This document shows, in pieces, positions 1 through 10,792 of a DNA stretch of 64,000 bases (position 1 is its first letter; the number at the start of each line of letters is the position of its first letter). This stretch comes from Marthasterias glacialis. Taxonomy: Eukaryota > Echinodermata > Asteroidea > Forcipulatida > Asteriidae. The translations under genes and the position numbers were made by a program. The notes below the pieces were generated by a model. That model saw only the letters and a program-made list of their open reading frames with translations. It did no database searches and was not told where the DNA came from. The DNA lies in contig OU452226.1 of the NCBI GenBank assembly GCA_911728455.2, positions 9,957,498 to 10,021,497 on the forward strand, read 5' to 3'.

Positions 1-455
1 TAAAAACATAGCAGCAGATCCTTATGGAAGGTTGAAGGGAATGAGTACACACAAATCCTCAGGCAAAACTAATTTAGTTCTGTAGGTATTTGTATTTGAT
101 GAGGGAAAATGTCATCAGCGCCTGCATACAACTTAGTCATAAGAGTTACATTCATGGTCAGATTTCTTGTTTTTTTTGTTCCAACAAGATTTGATTTGAT
201 GATGGTATGCAAAGTCAGAATGTCCTGAGTCTACTAGACATGTCAAACCAAACCAGTACTCACATGAATGAGTGTTACTCACAAGGTACTTCTTCACTGT
301 GATTGACACAGTGGAGTAGCCTGTATTGCACTCCCGGATTGTAAATATTTGTGCATCAAGACTGAGGCATTCAACCAAGTTATTTCATACACAAAAAACC
401 CACATTCATTAATGGTTGAAAACATAACTTGAATGATCGTTCTGTCCTGTAATAA

Positions 456-601
456 GGGAATAAAGGTGTGATGAAGAGGTTTTTAACTATTGTTTAAAAC
501 CGATGAGGGGCCTGGTGGCCGATAATTGCAATTATCGGCCACCAGGCCCCTCAGAGGTTTTAAACAATAGTTAAAAACCGATTCAGCACACCTTTATTCC
601 C
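456..601. repeat. 146-bp near-perfect palindrome (foldback element)
   Basis: Two arms of about 73 bases with no spacer, centred at 528/529 on AATTG-CAATT. Only a few mismatches are seen, clustered near 471-478 and its mirror. Outer ends read GGGAATAAAGG and CCTTTATTCCC. No coding potential. Confidence 0.9.
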
Positions 602-1132
602 ATTCATAAATACATTTCTGTCAAAAACATGCAAAAACCTTTAAAAGTTGGGAACAAATCTGACAGTTTAGACTCAGCTCACCTCGATTCTGCGTTAAAT
701 TTCTATCCATATTTACGGGCCAATTCCTTGAACGGAATGTCAATATTATTTCTGCCTCTGATAATCATTGGGAATCACACGTCACTATATGGAAACCAGA
801 CTAAATGACATCAGTTAGAAACAGAAAACATAATGTTGATTTTAAAAACATTTCAGCAACTTCTTTATCACGTTATAAATTAAAAACAAACATAGATAAA
901 TGGAAAAATAAACATAGATAATTTTTCTGCAATAAATATGGATTTTCCCTCAACATATTTTGACTTTTAAATAATTAAACTTCTCTGGAAATAGAACAGC
1001 TGAAAACCTTAGCGTAGCGGCGCAGCATGCAGCCATGCCATCGCGAGTACTCGAACTCTCGCAATACTTGTTCACGAAATAAACTTACAAATGACCACTT
1101 TCGGTCTCAAAAAACTTATCAAAGTTCTTGAG

Positions 1133-2182
1133 AGATTCAAGAGTCCGCCAAAGATGCTGCTGAAGCTGTTGAAAGTGTATCCTGGGAAGAGGGACTGTGC
1201 GGACATGTTGGATGTGTTCAGATGTACTGCACCACCCGGATCGCGATGCGCTACACCGGCGGTACGAACCGTGTGTGGTACGGCAGGGGTCTTCGTCATG
1301 TCCGACGTCGGCACCGGTACTATTGCTGCTGTTGTAGGTCAAAATACGCATCTGGTATGTAGTTTGTCATTATTATGAATATGTGTTTGTACGTGTGTGA
1401 ATGCAGGAAAATGTGATTAAAAATTATTGCATTTTTTACTATGTAAACAGTGACCAAAAAGAGCAGACGACATTTACACAAGTTTTTAGGCTCTTTCATG
1501 ATGACTGATTTCATTTAAAACCAGTCTTTAACAGAAAGTTGTTTAAAACTGGGCTTAAATACATTATTATATATTACCCCAAATTTCCCTAAGCATTAGA
1601 ACCCACCCACTTTCGGGGATACATCAGCTTCTTTGATTAAAAAAATCAATTGAGAGACCAGGTTATGACGACATAAACCCAAAAGCTGGAAACACGTATA
1701 CTTCTTATCCTGATTCAGGGGCCATATTTTACGTTTGCAAAGGCTAGCCGGTTTTAAACACTTTTTACCGTGTTTATATCGCCCGTTTAAACATGGCCAC
1801 GTGATGCCCTCTCGGCCAATCAGAATGGATAAACTGACTAGGGTATTTATGAATTAAATTTAGATGTTTTACCATGATCCGGTCTGGCAAGTAACAAATG
1901 CTTAGACAAATCATTGAGGGTGTTATCTCTTCATTATGTCACTAAACAATTCAGGTGAATCCAATTCTTAACTTTGATCCTAAAACATGAAGGGCATAAT
2001 ATAGGATTGGTTATTTTATCAAATAATCGGATAGTTTTTAATCTGAAACCTTACCATTTTCATAAAATGACTATAACAAGCGTACATGTACTTGTTAAAT
2101 TTACAGAAAGTGAAGAAGACCCAACCTCTGCTACAAGAGAAACACCAGTAATCAAGTCAAGTAAGACAAGCCTGCCAGGAAG
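1133..2182 (+). CDS. possible gene fragment: two exons that join in phase
   Basis: Open frame about 1133-1354 ends at a strong gtatgt donor with one base left over; 2107-2182 follows a tttacag acceptor, starts with the two bases that complete a Glu codon, stays open, and ends at AG-gtaaga. The joined peptide has Cys-rich stretches (CGHVGCVQMYC, RYYCCCC), a basic segment, then a Ser/Thr/Glu-rich tail. No family recognised. No start codon is seen in the first exon, so exons would lie before 1133 and after 2182. A retrotransposon remnant or chance is possible. Confidence 0.35.
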
Positions 2183-2229
2183 GTAAGAGTTATCAATACT
2201 ATGTTATTTGTTGTAACCATTGTACTATA

Positions 2230-2305
2230 ATCAAGTTGGCTTAATAGTGGTTTGTCTTCCTGCACGACCTCAGCGGTCCTCGGTTCGAATCCCACTTCAG
2301 AGTCC
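2230..2305 (+). repeat. tRNA-like SINE head
   Basis: Contains GGTTCGAATCC (2282-2292), a pol III B box, and an A-box-like TGGCTTAATAGTGG 45 bases before it. Likely a tRNA-derived SINE, not a functional tRNA. Confidence 0.35.
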
Positions 2306-2802
2306 TTGTCTTTTCAGTACCCTTACATTTCTCCATAGAGTTGCTAAACTTTAAACATCTTTGTCAATGAAAGTTTAGGCTTTAGACAAACTTTGCCAAA
2401 TTAATGTTCCTCAGTAGCCAACTTTTTGATGAAACACTCAGCTGTAGAAAGAGATCAACAAGACAAATTTATCAAGAAGATTGAACAACTCTATATAAAT
2501 ATCAAAAAGGATTATTTCTGAAGTATATTATATAGAAAAGGCTAACTTGAAACCCTATTTAGTGAACCTGGCATTCGTTTAATTAAGTTCTATTGTACAT
2601 TTAATGACCTTTTAGAACCGAAAACTAAGTAGAAAAATGAAAAGATTAGTTTCCTGGATTAAAGGTGCACACCGGCTTCGTTGGGCTATTTGGGCTACAA
2701 AATAGGCTAACATATGACTTCAAAGGTCTTTTAGGAATGGAGAAGAACGGTTCCTGACAGAAATCATCAAATTTTGCCGTTTTCGAGCATTTTTCAAAAA
2801 AC

Positions 2803-2838
2803 GATTTATCCGAACCAAAAAAGTGGTTCGGATAAATC
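2803..2838. repeat. short hairpin, 15-bp arms
   Basis: GATTTATCCGAACCA, six-base spacer, exact inverse. Perfect arms. Function unknown; next to a CACGTG (2839-2844). Confidence 0.6.
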
Positions 2839-3362
2839 ACGTGATCTTCGGAGTTAGTTTTACTTCCAGCCGTATAAAAAGTAAATTACTGAACCAAATT
2901 TAAATCTTTTTTTACAATTGTTCATGAGTATTTGACAAAAAAGACTTATGTATTCAGATTATTGATACAATTTGTAAATAATGATGAAAAATCGAACGTA
3001 ATATTCGCATTCAGAGAGTCCGTGCAACCGAAGCGTGTCTTTATACGGCGCACCAGCGTGGGAGCTAGCGGAACGTAAACCTTGGGGGCATATCCCGTAC
3101 AGCTGGTGCCGTGTCTCTTGGGGCCAGAGAGACAAACCCCGGGGCATGAACTCCCCAGCTTGCCGGTCGCTCTAGCCGTAAGCGTGGGAGCTTGTCGGAG
3201 GAGTAGGGAGCCAGACCAACAATTACGTTTTTTTACGAGGGTTTTAGTCTGTACCCCTAACTATTGTAATGGGTTGCCTGCGCTACGCACACGCGGGACG
3301 ATGACGGGGAATGTTTATCCCATACACCATACATCTGATCTATCTACTTCTATGATAGCTGC

Positions 3363-3524
3363 ATAATGTCCACTCCCCCCAATCGCCACAACAAAAAAAC
3401 CGGTGGCGGTGGCCGCGGCCGGCCAGTGAAGTCATCGCCCGAAAAACGGGAGAATGCCTTCGCTAAAGCTGTAAAGATTGGCAATCCGTTTGCAGCGAAA
3501 GCGGGAGGCTCGCTTAGCACATGA
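3363..3524 (+). CDS. small ORF in a GC-rich island, possibly retroelement-derived
   Basis: ATG at about 3366 opens a frame of about 52 codons, Lys/Arg/Gly/Pro-rich at the start (MSTPPNRHNKKTGGGGRGRP), closed by TGA near 3524. It sits at the end of a GC-rich stretch (about 3010-3530) unlike its surroundings. Could be the beginning of a LINE or gag-like ORF whose rest is missing. No family assigned. Confidence 0.2.
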   Translation: MMSTPPNRHNKKTGGGGRGRPVKSSPEKRENAFAKAVKIGNPFAAKAGGSLST

Positions 3525-4689
3525 CTGTTATTGGCCAAGCCAATGTGAAAAGATGGTCCAAGATTAGGGACACTACCATTAGTTTTTAGACTGCAGCAAG
3601 GCTGGTCACAATGAGAACATGAAGGATGTGGTCTTTGCTATAATTTGATGGACAGGTTTGTGTCATATAACTGTATTGTGAATATCCCTGCGTATATTTT
3701 AATTCATGAAGACTCACATTTTGACAATATTTATGGTCCACCATGTCTGTGATGTCCACATTATGCCAAGCTTATTCTCTCCCTTTCTACATTTGAACAC
3801 GACCTGACAACACAGATCAGTCCTGGACCCAACTGGCATTCGTCCAAGTAATTTTTAAACATAGGGCCTACTTGCGATATATGAAGAAACGTTCTCCACT
3901 GCAAGTAAGTTCGTCCAGTTCGTCGTACACAGAATACACTCCGTTTATGTCTGTTTTTATTTACACGTGAATTTGTGCTGAATGGATATGAAGTCTGAAT
4001 CCTCATGCCTCGTCATTGTAATAATTCATACATAAACAGAGCACCAGTCTACTTACAACATTGCGCAACATTGTCACGTAACTTGACAGTTGCAACGGCT
4101 GGAAAAGCGTATAAGCTGACCTTTGACCGTGTTTTGTTTTTTTCACATTTTTCGTTAATTACGTGATATTTTGATGATTTTTTTTAAGAACAACCATTTA
4201 AAAATTATTGTCTGTCATTCCACATCACTAAATTAGGTAAACAGTAAGCCGGTGTGTCCCTTTAACATTTACAATGCGAGATTAGTTGTTTTTGAATTTG
4301 GCTTGTAAAACTCCCAAATATGAGTGTGGAGGAGCCCTTAATGCTATTAGGAATGGGGGTAGGGGCACAACCACCCCCAAAAATTGTGTTCGTAACTTTT
4401 TAACGCTTAATCCACTGCAACATTTTCGGACTTTCCTAAAATATATCAAGGGTCATGTTGGCAAAAATTGATTGAGACTGGTTTCAACATCATGAACTGA
4501 ATGCAAGTACATGTACCTAAGGTTGTGACTTGCCGTTTAAATGAAGGTTTCTCAGCCGTTTAAATGTTTAAGATCCCATTCTTGAGTATATGAATAGTTG
4601 GTTGGATGAACGAACTGGTAAAGGCGCTTTGTGGCTCTGCCGCTCGCATATGTCTTTTTTCATGTTTACCGATGTGGCACTGTTGATTT

Positions 4690-4850
4690 TGTACACTATC
4701 CGGGCAGCCTTGAACCTAAAAGGCTAGCCCAGTCCAAACCCACTGCAGCTATTCTTACTGGCCAAAATTAAAACAACATGTATGGGTCTTGCTTTCGGGT
4801 CATGGTCTTGCCCAGCCTAAACCCACTGCAGTTATTTTTACCAGCCACAA
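4690..4850 (+). repeat. two-copy direct repeat
   Basis: CCAGTCCAAACCCACTGCAG and CCAGCCTAAACCCACTGCAG, about 80-95 bases apart, each followed by a similar TA/TT-rich segment with 'ggccaaaatt' / 'agccacaat'. Lies next to the minisatellite that follows. Confidence 0.4.
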
Positions 4851-4861
4851 TGGTAGTCTGT

Positions 4862-5440
4862 GCAAGCCAGCTTTGAAGACTGGTATGATGTTTGGGGTTC
4901 AGTGGAGCTGCAGATCAAGAGATACTGCTTTACAGGCAAACCTTGAGGAGTTGTAAGAGGTGCTTGGCGTCCAATGAAGTTGTGGGACATGAGTCACTGC
5001 TGTCATACAGTCTTCACAAACGAGCATTGAGGAATGGTATAATTTGCTTGGAGGTTCAATGGAGTTAGAGGACATGAGGTGCCACTATCAGTCTTGCAGA
5101 TCAGCATTGTGGAGTGATAGGAGGTGCTTGGGGTTCAATGGAGCTGAACAACATGAGGTACTGCTGGTATATATGTTTTTGCATGGCAGCCTTAAGGAGT
5201 AGGATGAGTTACTAGGGGTTCAATGGAGCTTGAGGACAGAAGGTGTCGCTCTCAGTCTTTGTAAACCAGCCTTGAGGAGTGGTATGAGATGTTTGGGGTT
5301 CGGTGGAGCTGATGGGTGACATAAGGTACTGCTGTTAGTCTTTGCAATCCAGCCTTGAGGAGTGGGATGAGGTGTTTGGGGTAGGAAGGAGCAGAATGAG
5401 AAGAGAGAGGAATTGCAGAGCCAGGTTTGGCATCATACAA
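4862..5440 (+). repeat. degenerate minisatellite, about 82-bp unit, seven copies
   Basis: Copies of a unit beginning near GCCTTGAGGAG start at about 4870, 4940, 5023, 5103, 5189, 5269 and 5352. Each contains GGTTCAATGGAGCT-like and TACTGCTGTCAGTCTTTGCA-like parts. Copies differ by many substitutions, so the array is old. Confidence 0.75.
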
Positions 5441-5489
5441 TGAGGTAAGAACATGCACAGCGAATCCATAAACAGTAACAAGTGGTTGG

Positions 5490-5750
5490 AAGTCAGGTTG
5501 GTCTAGTGGAAACTTGCCCTACCAATCACATCCATGGAGCCTGGTTTGAATCACACCTCAGACCAGTGGTTGGCTGTAGGAATATGTTTTCAGTCCCTAC
5601 CTGATCACAAAGCGACTTTGTATTTGTGACATTTCTGTCCTTGTTTTCCTCTTACAACTATAACTGAGTGTTCATTGTCATGTTGCTAATCTCTTGTGAG
5701 GGAGTGCTTTATTTTATTACCAGAGCGACTTTTGCTTTTAAGGTTTTTAA
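5490..5750 (+). repeat. tRNA-derived SINE
   Basis: A box TTGGTCTAGTGG (5498-5509) and B box GGTTTGAATCA (5543-5553) with tRNA-like spacing, followed by a non-tRNA body. Directly follows the minisatellite. Confidence 0.5.
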
Positions 5751-7224
5751 ACAAGTTTAATAAAGAGAAGTCGACAAAGTGTCTTAGGCCTGTGCCTGGA
5801 ACACAGCAGTAGTCTGTTAACAACAACTTTTGTATCAGAGACAATTTCTTAAGCTAAAAATGCGAGCTTTCAGTAGTTTAAGATGTGTTATCATCTAGAA
5901 TATATTCAATTAGTTTTAATCTGACAATTCACTCATTACATAGACCCTACCAGGAGAGATTGTCTGCCTTAAAATAGCATTATAATACCGACAGTTGATT
6001 TGCCGCAATCTAAATACACATGTTACAAATATTCATCAAAGTTATTGTATCCACAGTTGTCTCAAAGTACTCATTGTTTATAAGACAGGTGTGCTAAGTT
6101 TTTGAAATATATGAGACCCATTTATAAAGCACCTTGTAAAGGCTTCCAAGGTGAAGCAGTGCAATCTGCAGCCAACCATGCCAGAAACACATACGTCACC
6201 AGGGCAAATCCTTTCTGTTAGTGGTTGAAGTGTATTGGCTTCTTTTACCTGCACTACACAACAAAAGGGAAACTGGTTTTGTTTTTCTCTGAGAGTTGAG
6301 CAAGTGCTCTTTTCAGAGGTAACATTTCTCCCGAAAGAGATTTAATTACGGTTGAACCAAAGATTTTGCTATTAATAGTTAACCTTCTTTTCAGTAAAGA
6401 CATGGTGTACCTTTGGTATTTACTCCACAAATCGAAAACCACAACAGCTTACTTGGAAAGGTGCTGGAACAAAATATTCACAGGGTAGTTTAAGGGTATA
6501 TATCTGCAATTATAGAGTTCGAGAGTCATGTTCCGTTGTACTGTAAGAAATTAATACAAGGATTATACCCTTGTTCCGATGTCATCTTGAAGTGCTCGAT
6601 TTACCTTTATGCCGACAATCCATGACTTATTTTCATTTATTAACAGCAAAAACATAGTGTTCGCATTTGTAATTGCGAAAAAAATCAGAGGAGAAACATC
6701 CATGTAGTTAAAATACTGAAAGTGTTAGATCGCAGAAGATTTGGATTGGAAACAAAACTGTTACTTGAAGACGAGCCCGTGAAATGAAAGGAACAAACTG
6801 CTAAAACCTTGATTCTGAAGCAATATTTACAATAACATTTTACGAAGGTCGCTATTAATACTTAACCTCATTGGTTTAGAACTTATAATTTACAATTACC
6901 AGTTTTAGTTTATTTTGTGAACTCATTGCATTTACTGATAACATAGGGTTCAGTTGGGTAAACCCGACCCGTACCTTGACCTACTACCAGTAACCGATTT
7001 CCCCTAAGACAATAACAAAATTCTAGCTAACATTCTTGCGTAGAAAAACAAATATTGTGAGATGTTTCTTCGAGGTACCCGTACAGTAATCGTGACCGCT
7101 AAACTAACATACAACCCTTTATGTGCTTAGCTTTTCCGGCTTCAGCCATTGCTCTTTCCAATGCGCTGCGTACATGAAGTTGGTGGGGTCCCACAAGGAC
7201 CAATGCGATTTTTACTTGACGATG

Positions 7225-8016
7225 CAATAGACCGATTGCGCGACCTACGTCACGTGACCCATGTTGGGTATAAAATGTAAACACACAGGTAATCCTCCAT
7301 AGGAAAGGGTGGTACGGTACACGATGATTAATGCATTTAGTTTATTCGATCGAGGCTTTTCTTGCTCGAAATCTGTGAAAGATATTCCAGAGTTTGTACC
7401 AAAGACCTTCAAGTGGCTGAATAAAGCCAGTAAGGACAGTTCCAGCAAGTCTTGAAAATGGTAAAAGTACCGTATAAATGTGCACGATGTGTACAGCGCG
7501 CGACGGAACGTTAGGCCAGACGACTGCGATCACCACACACTTTTCAACACAAAAATTTCAAAGTTTTGAAGCTGAAATCCTCCAAAGAAATTGCTTTCCA
7601 AAACTGTGTGATTCCTTTGCCTATTTGAAATTCCACAAGGCTAGGTATTAATGCTCACTTTTCCAACGTTCTTTACCTTTTTTACGGTGATTTAGGCCTA
7701 CATTACAAACTAAATAACAGGCGGGTGGCTACATAGTCGTCCGACGCCGGTAGTGCATAACTCAAAATAAACATCTTTTTGAGTAGAATACTGGTAGTTT
7801 ATAAAATAGTAATGTGATTAATATCAATGTCACATCATACAACTTTAATAAAAATGGCTTAGTAACTGTGTTATTATTACCAAAAGCCGACTTTTGGTGT
7901 GACTCTGTCGGTCACGGCATGTGTTTTCACGTAGTTTGCCATCAGCTGAGATGACGTAGTACCCACAATAGGTCACGTGATGACATGTAAACATTGGTCG
8001 CGCATTCGGTCTATTG
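7225..8016. mobile_element. 792-bp segment bounded by 21-bp inverted repeats
   Basis: Left end CAATAGACCGATTGCGCGACC (7225-7245 region) is matched in inverse at 7996-8016 with one mismatch, and both ends carry a nearby CACGTGA. No transposase is seen inside. Likely a non-autonomous DNA element or two solo repeats in opposite orientation. Confidence 0.4.
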
Positions 8017-8370
8017 TGTCGTAATAACAAAGATAGCGAAAGCCGAGAAGTCAGAAAAAAAGTCACAAGGAAGATCGTTAACATAGCTCAGAGTTTAAAG
8101 TTTTTAACTGCCCGTCGGTGGCCAACCCAATCATATGATGAGTAGGTTATTGAGAAAAAATAAATGCTAAGCTCCAACATGAGCCAACGACCATGCCAAA
8201 TATTTAAGTAAAACTAATTCAACGGGTCCTTTGTCGTATTGAAGGCAATTGCATAGACAGTTATCACAATAAATATATGAACTATAGTAACAGACACGCA
8301 CAAATTTATCACATTAAAAGGTGGATGATGAAAACAATAAAAACAACAAAGAGTTTTAATCTGAACGTAT

Positions 8371-8660
8371 GTTATGCACCATGTTATGTCCGACACGGAC
8401 TAGTATGTCCGACGACAATTTTGAACCATGTCCGACCTATTATGTCCGACAAACCATTGTGTCCGACGCACGATTATGTCCAACCCATCCAACGGACATA
8501 ATGGGTCGGACATAATGGTCATCGGACAAAATGGCTCGGAAAAAAAATGGTGTGTCGGACATAATTGTGTGTCGGACGGAGGTAATGGTGTGTCGGACAC
8601 AATGGTTCAACATTTTCTCGTCAGACATAATGGTCCATGTCGGACATAATGGTGCGTAAC
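8371..8660. mobile_element. foldback element built of GTCCGAC / GTCGGAC units, copy 1
   Basis: Left half holds five exact GTCCGAC units, right half five exact GTCGGAC units, many embedded in ATGTCCGAC / GTCGGACATAATGG. Ends are inverted (GTTATGCACCAT and ATGGTGCGTAAC). No coding sequence. A second copy lies at about 52472-52660. Confidence 0.7.
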
Positions 8661-8926
8661 AAGCGTACTACTTTTTAAAAACTTGAAAGTAGCAATTGAG
8701 AAAAGTTTTCCCTGCACACAAAGTTTCCTTCCTCACAAAATCGAAATGGACACCTTGTAAAATTTAAAGTGTACAATTACATTTCTCTGGCAAAATTTGT
8801 TAGGCCTACTCGGTGTTTTCCACGCTACACGTGATCACTAAATTTAGTGACAATAAGCTGTATTAATTTTTTGACAGCATGGGGACGCAACGCTGATTAC
8901 ATTGTAAAATTACCAATACAAAAAAC

Positions 8927-8932
8927 TTTATT
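8927..8932 (-). promoter_or_regulatory. candidate polyadenylation signal AATAAA of the GT31 gene
   Basis: AATAAA on the minus strand, about 110 bases downstream of the galactosyltransferase stop. An ATTAAA variant also occurs nearer the stop, around 9000. Position fits a short 3' UTR; usage is unproven. Confidence 0.35.
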
Positions 8933-9041
8933 AAGTCTAACTACATAATGAGCCAGTAAAAAATACAAGGGCTATTAACGCGTAGGTTGTATGGTTTGTT
9001 TAATGAAAACTAGGGACTCGTCCCAAAACAAAGTGTATACA

Positions 9042-10130
9042 TTAAACTATTGAATGTAAACATGAAGCTTTGGCATTTTGCAGATCGTTCCATATATTGT
9101 GCATTTCCTTCGTTTCTACAGCGTGAGATGAAATCACGTCATTCCTATACTTGCAAAACTCATAATCAATGTGTATAAAATGGCAACCACTGTGCCCTAT
9201 GGGCCTCACCCCAAGTGTCCGTAGACACACACCAACGAAGACGTCTTCGAAATACACAAAGCTGCTATTCAAAGCAGTCCGGTAGATCTTTCTCGCTAAA
9301 TCGGTAGACATAACGTAGCCTGACCCTGCAAGATACGGAGGGTAGAACTTCTCTGGGAACATACATCTGGGCATGTAAAACTTATTGTAGAAACTTCGAG
9401 ACACTAGATTTTTCTCGAAGAGATAACCCATCGCAAAGTCAGTGGATGGAGTTGAGGGAGCAGACAGTTTCTTGATTATATTAGCGTAACTGATGTACAT
9501 GTCATCGTCTGTTTTCATAAAATACGAGGCATGGGGGCAGTACGTGTAGATCCATTTCATTCCCATAATTGTCTTGATGGTGAGGTTCTTATAAGTGTCT
9601 AGGAAGTCCGCCTGGAGGATGTCGTGATGTGTAGCGCTCTCCTCCATAAGTAAATCTCGAGTCTCGGGAGAAGACATTTTGCTCCCCAAGTCCTCCTCCC
9701 CGAGCAGGAAGACTGTGGTGATTTTCTTCCCCGTGATCTCCTTGGGACTTCCCCATGTTTCACGTATCGCCTGACGCCTCTCGAAGTTGTCTCCCGAAGA
9801 AGCGATTAAAACCAACAGGAAGACAGGCTTCGGATACCTTGACGCGCTGAAACAGGTTTCTGTCTCGGCCAAGAGGAAAGTGTGATCAAATTGTTTTCCC
9901 CCTTTCATTTCCAGGTAACGGTCACACTCGTAGCGCTCTAAGATTGACATGGGGTTGCGGTCAAACATACCATACAAGACAACCAGCAGAATGAAGGCCA
10001 AGATTAGACAATACTTGAAGCGTCCCAGTTTAAAATTGGTTTTAAAGTGTCTCATTTTGAGCCGACACAGTAAAAGCATCCGTGAGTTGTTGTTGCTATT
10101 GCAGTTACTGGGAGGCGGACTCTGTTTCAT
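9042..10130 (-). CDS. beta-1,3-galactosyltransferase-like protein (GT31), intronless
   Basis: A 362-residue type II membrane protein of glycosyltransferase family 31, expected to transfer a hexose or HexNAc from UDP-sugar onto a glycan in the Golgi. Visible features: short basic cytosolic tail (residues 1-39), one membrane segment (about 40-56), stem, then the GT31 core motifs RRQAIRETWG (118-127), DFLDTYKNLT (175-184), the metal/UDP-binding KTDDD (206-210) and EDVFVGVC (295-302). Possible N-glycosylation sites lie at 182 (NLT) and 288 (NSS). The start is the first ATG after an in-frame TAA nine codons upstream. Length and a single coding exon are normal for B3GALT/B3GNT genes. An AATAAA lies about 110 bases past the stop. 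Acceptor sugar cannot be told from sequence; a B3GNT or B3GALNT activity is equally possible. Confidence 0.95.
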   Translation of the reverse strand: MKQSPPPSNCNSNNNSRMLLLCRLKMRHFKTNFKLGRFKYCLILAFILLVVLYGMFDRNPMSILERYECDRYLEMKGGKQFDHTFLLAETETCFSASRYPKPVFLLVLIASSGDNFERRQAIRETWGSPKEITGKKITTVFLLGEEDLGSKMSSPETRDLLMEESATHHDILQADFLDTYKNLTIKTIMGMKWIYTYCPHASYFMKTDDDMYISYANIIKKLSAPSTPSTDFAMGYLFEKNLVSRSFYNKFYMPRCMFPEKFYPPYLAGSGYVMSTDLARKIYRTALNSSFVYFEDVFVGVCLRTLGVRPIGHSGCHFIHIDYEFCKYRNDVISSHAVETKEMHNIWNDLQNAKASCLHSIV

Positions 10131-10320
10131 AATATTGTTTTTTTTAGTAGAGCAGCCTTAGAAGTTGTTATTTTGATCACAATCAATCACACTAAAGAAG
10201 CCTCAGTGGTTCTTGTTTCTGAAACAACAAAAGCAGCAAAAACAACATTGGCTGAGGGGAAAATAATGAAGCGTTATAACTAAGGCTTCCTCTCCTATCC
10301 ACCAGACTCACGGATAATTA

Positions 10321-10679
10321 AGGCCGTTTCCGAATTGGCCCTATTTTCTACAACAAGAGGGTGCAATACTAATTCCACTTTGAAAGTACATTTCAAAATA
10401 TTAAAAAATACAAGTTACATGGTAAAACTGTCAATAAAAACCTCAAATGAGTTGTATATTAACTGCTTTACCAAAAGTCTAGTCACATCTGGTCTACCAC
10501 ACTATTTTTATCTTTTGACACTCAATCTACCCCCAAAGGGCGCAAAAATAAGGCCCATTAATGGCTTTGGATGTGGCTATGGCCGGTACGCCGAAAAATC
10601 GGATCCTATTCTTCAACGATGCCACTGCAGCCAACGGTCGTATCCGCAGCCGAAGGTGCTTAATTCGAACACGGCCTAA
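10321..10679. mobile_element. MITE-like element with AGGCCGTTTCCGAATT ends, interrupted by another
   Basis: Left AGGCCGTTTCCGAATT and right AATTCGAACACGGCCT form imperfect terminal inverted repeats. Interior includes GCTATGGCC and GCAGCC-rich motifs also seen near 20300-20420 and 49310-49440. A second MITE (10356-10543) sits inside it. Confidence 0.45.
10356..10543 (+). mobile_element. MITE with AGAGGGYGC ends, copy 1
   Basis: Starts AGAGGGTGCAATACTAATTC and ends AAAGGGCGC. About 188 bp. Matches the element at 19523-19754 over its length, with gaps. Confidence 0.65.
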
Positions 10680-10792
10680 ATAATGGCATTTGAAGACTTT
10701 GGTATCTATACTTCACATTCGTCTATTTCAGACCTGAAACGTGCTTGGAAATTAAAACAGTTAACATGTCAGGTAGCTCCTATCATTGCTAC

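Noticed and set aside
1085-1351. 88-codon minus-strand ORF overlapping the possible exon at 1133-1354
   Set aside because: The plus strand has better splice borders and phase; the minus frame looks like its shadow.
8277-8649. Several overlapping ORFs on both strands with repeated MSDTP / CPTH-like words
   Set aside because: They are readings of the GTCCGAC foldback repeat, not genes.
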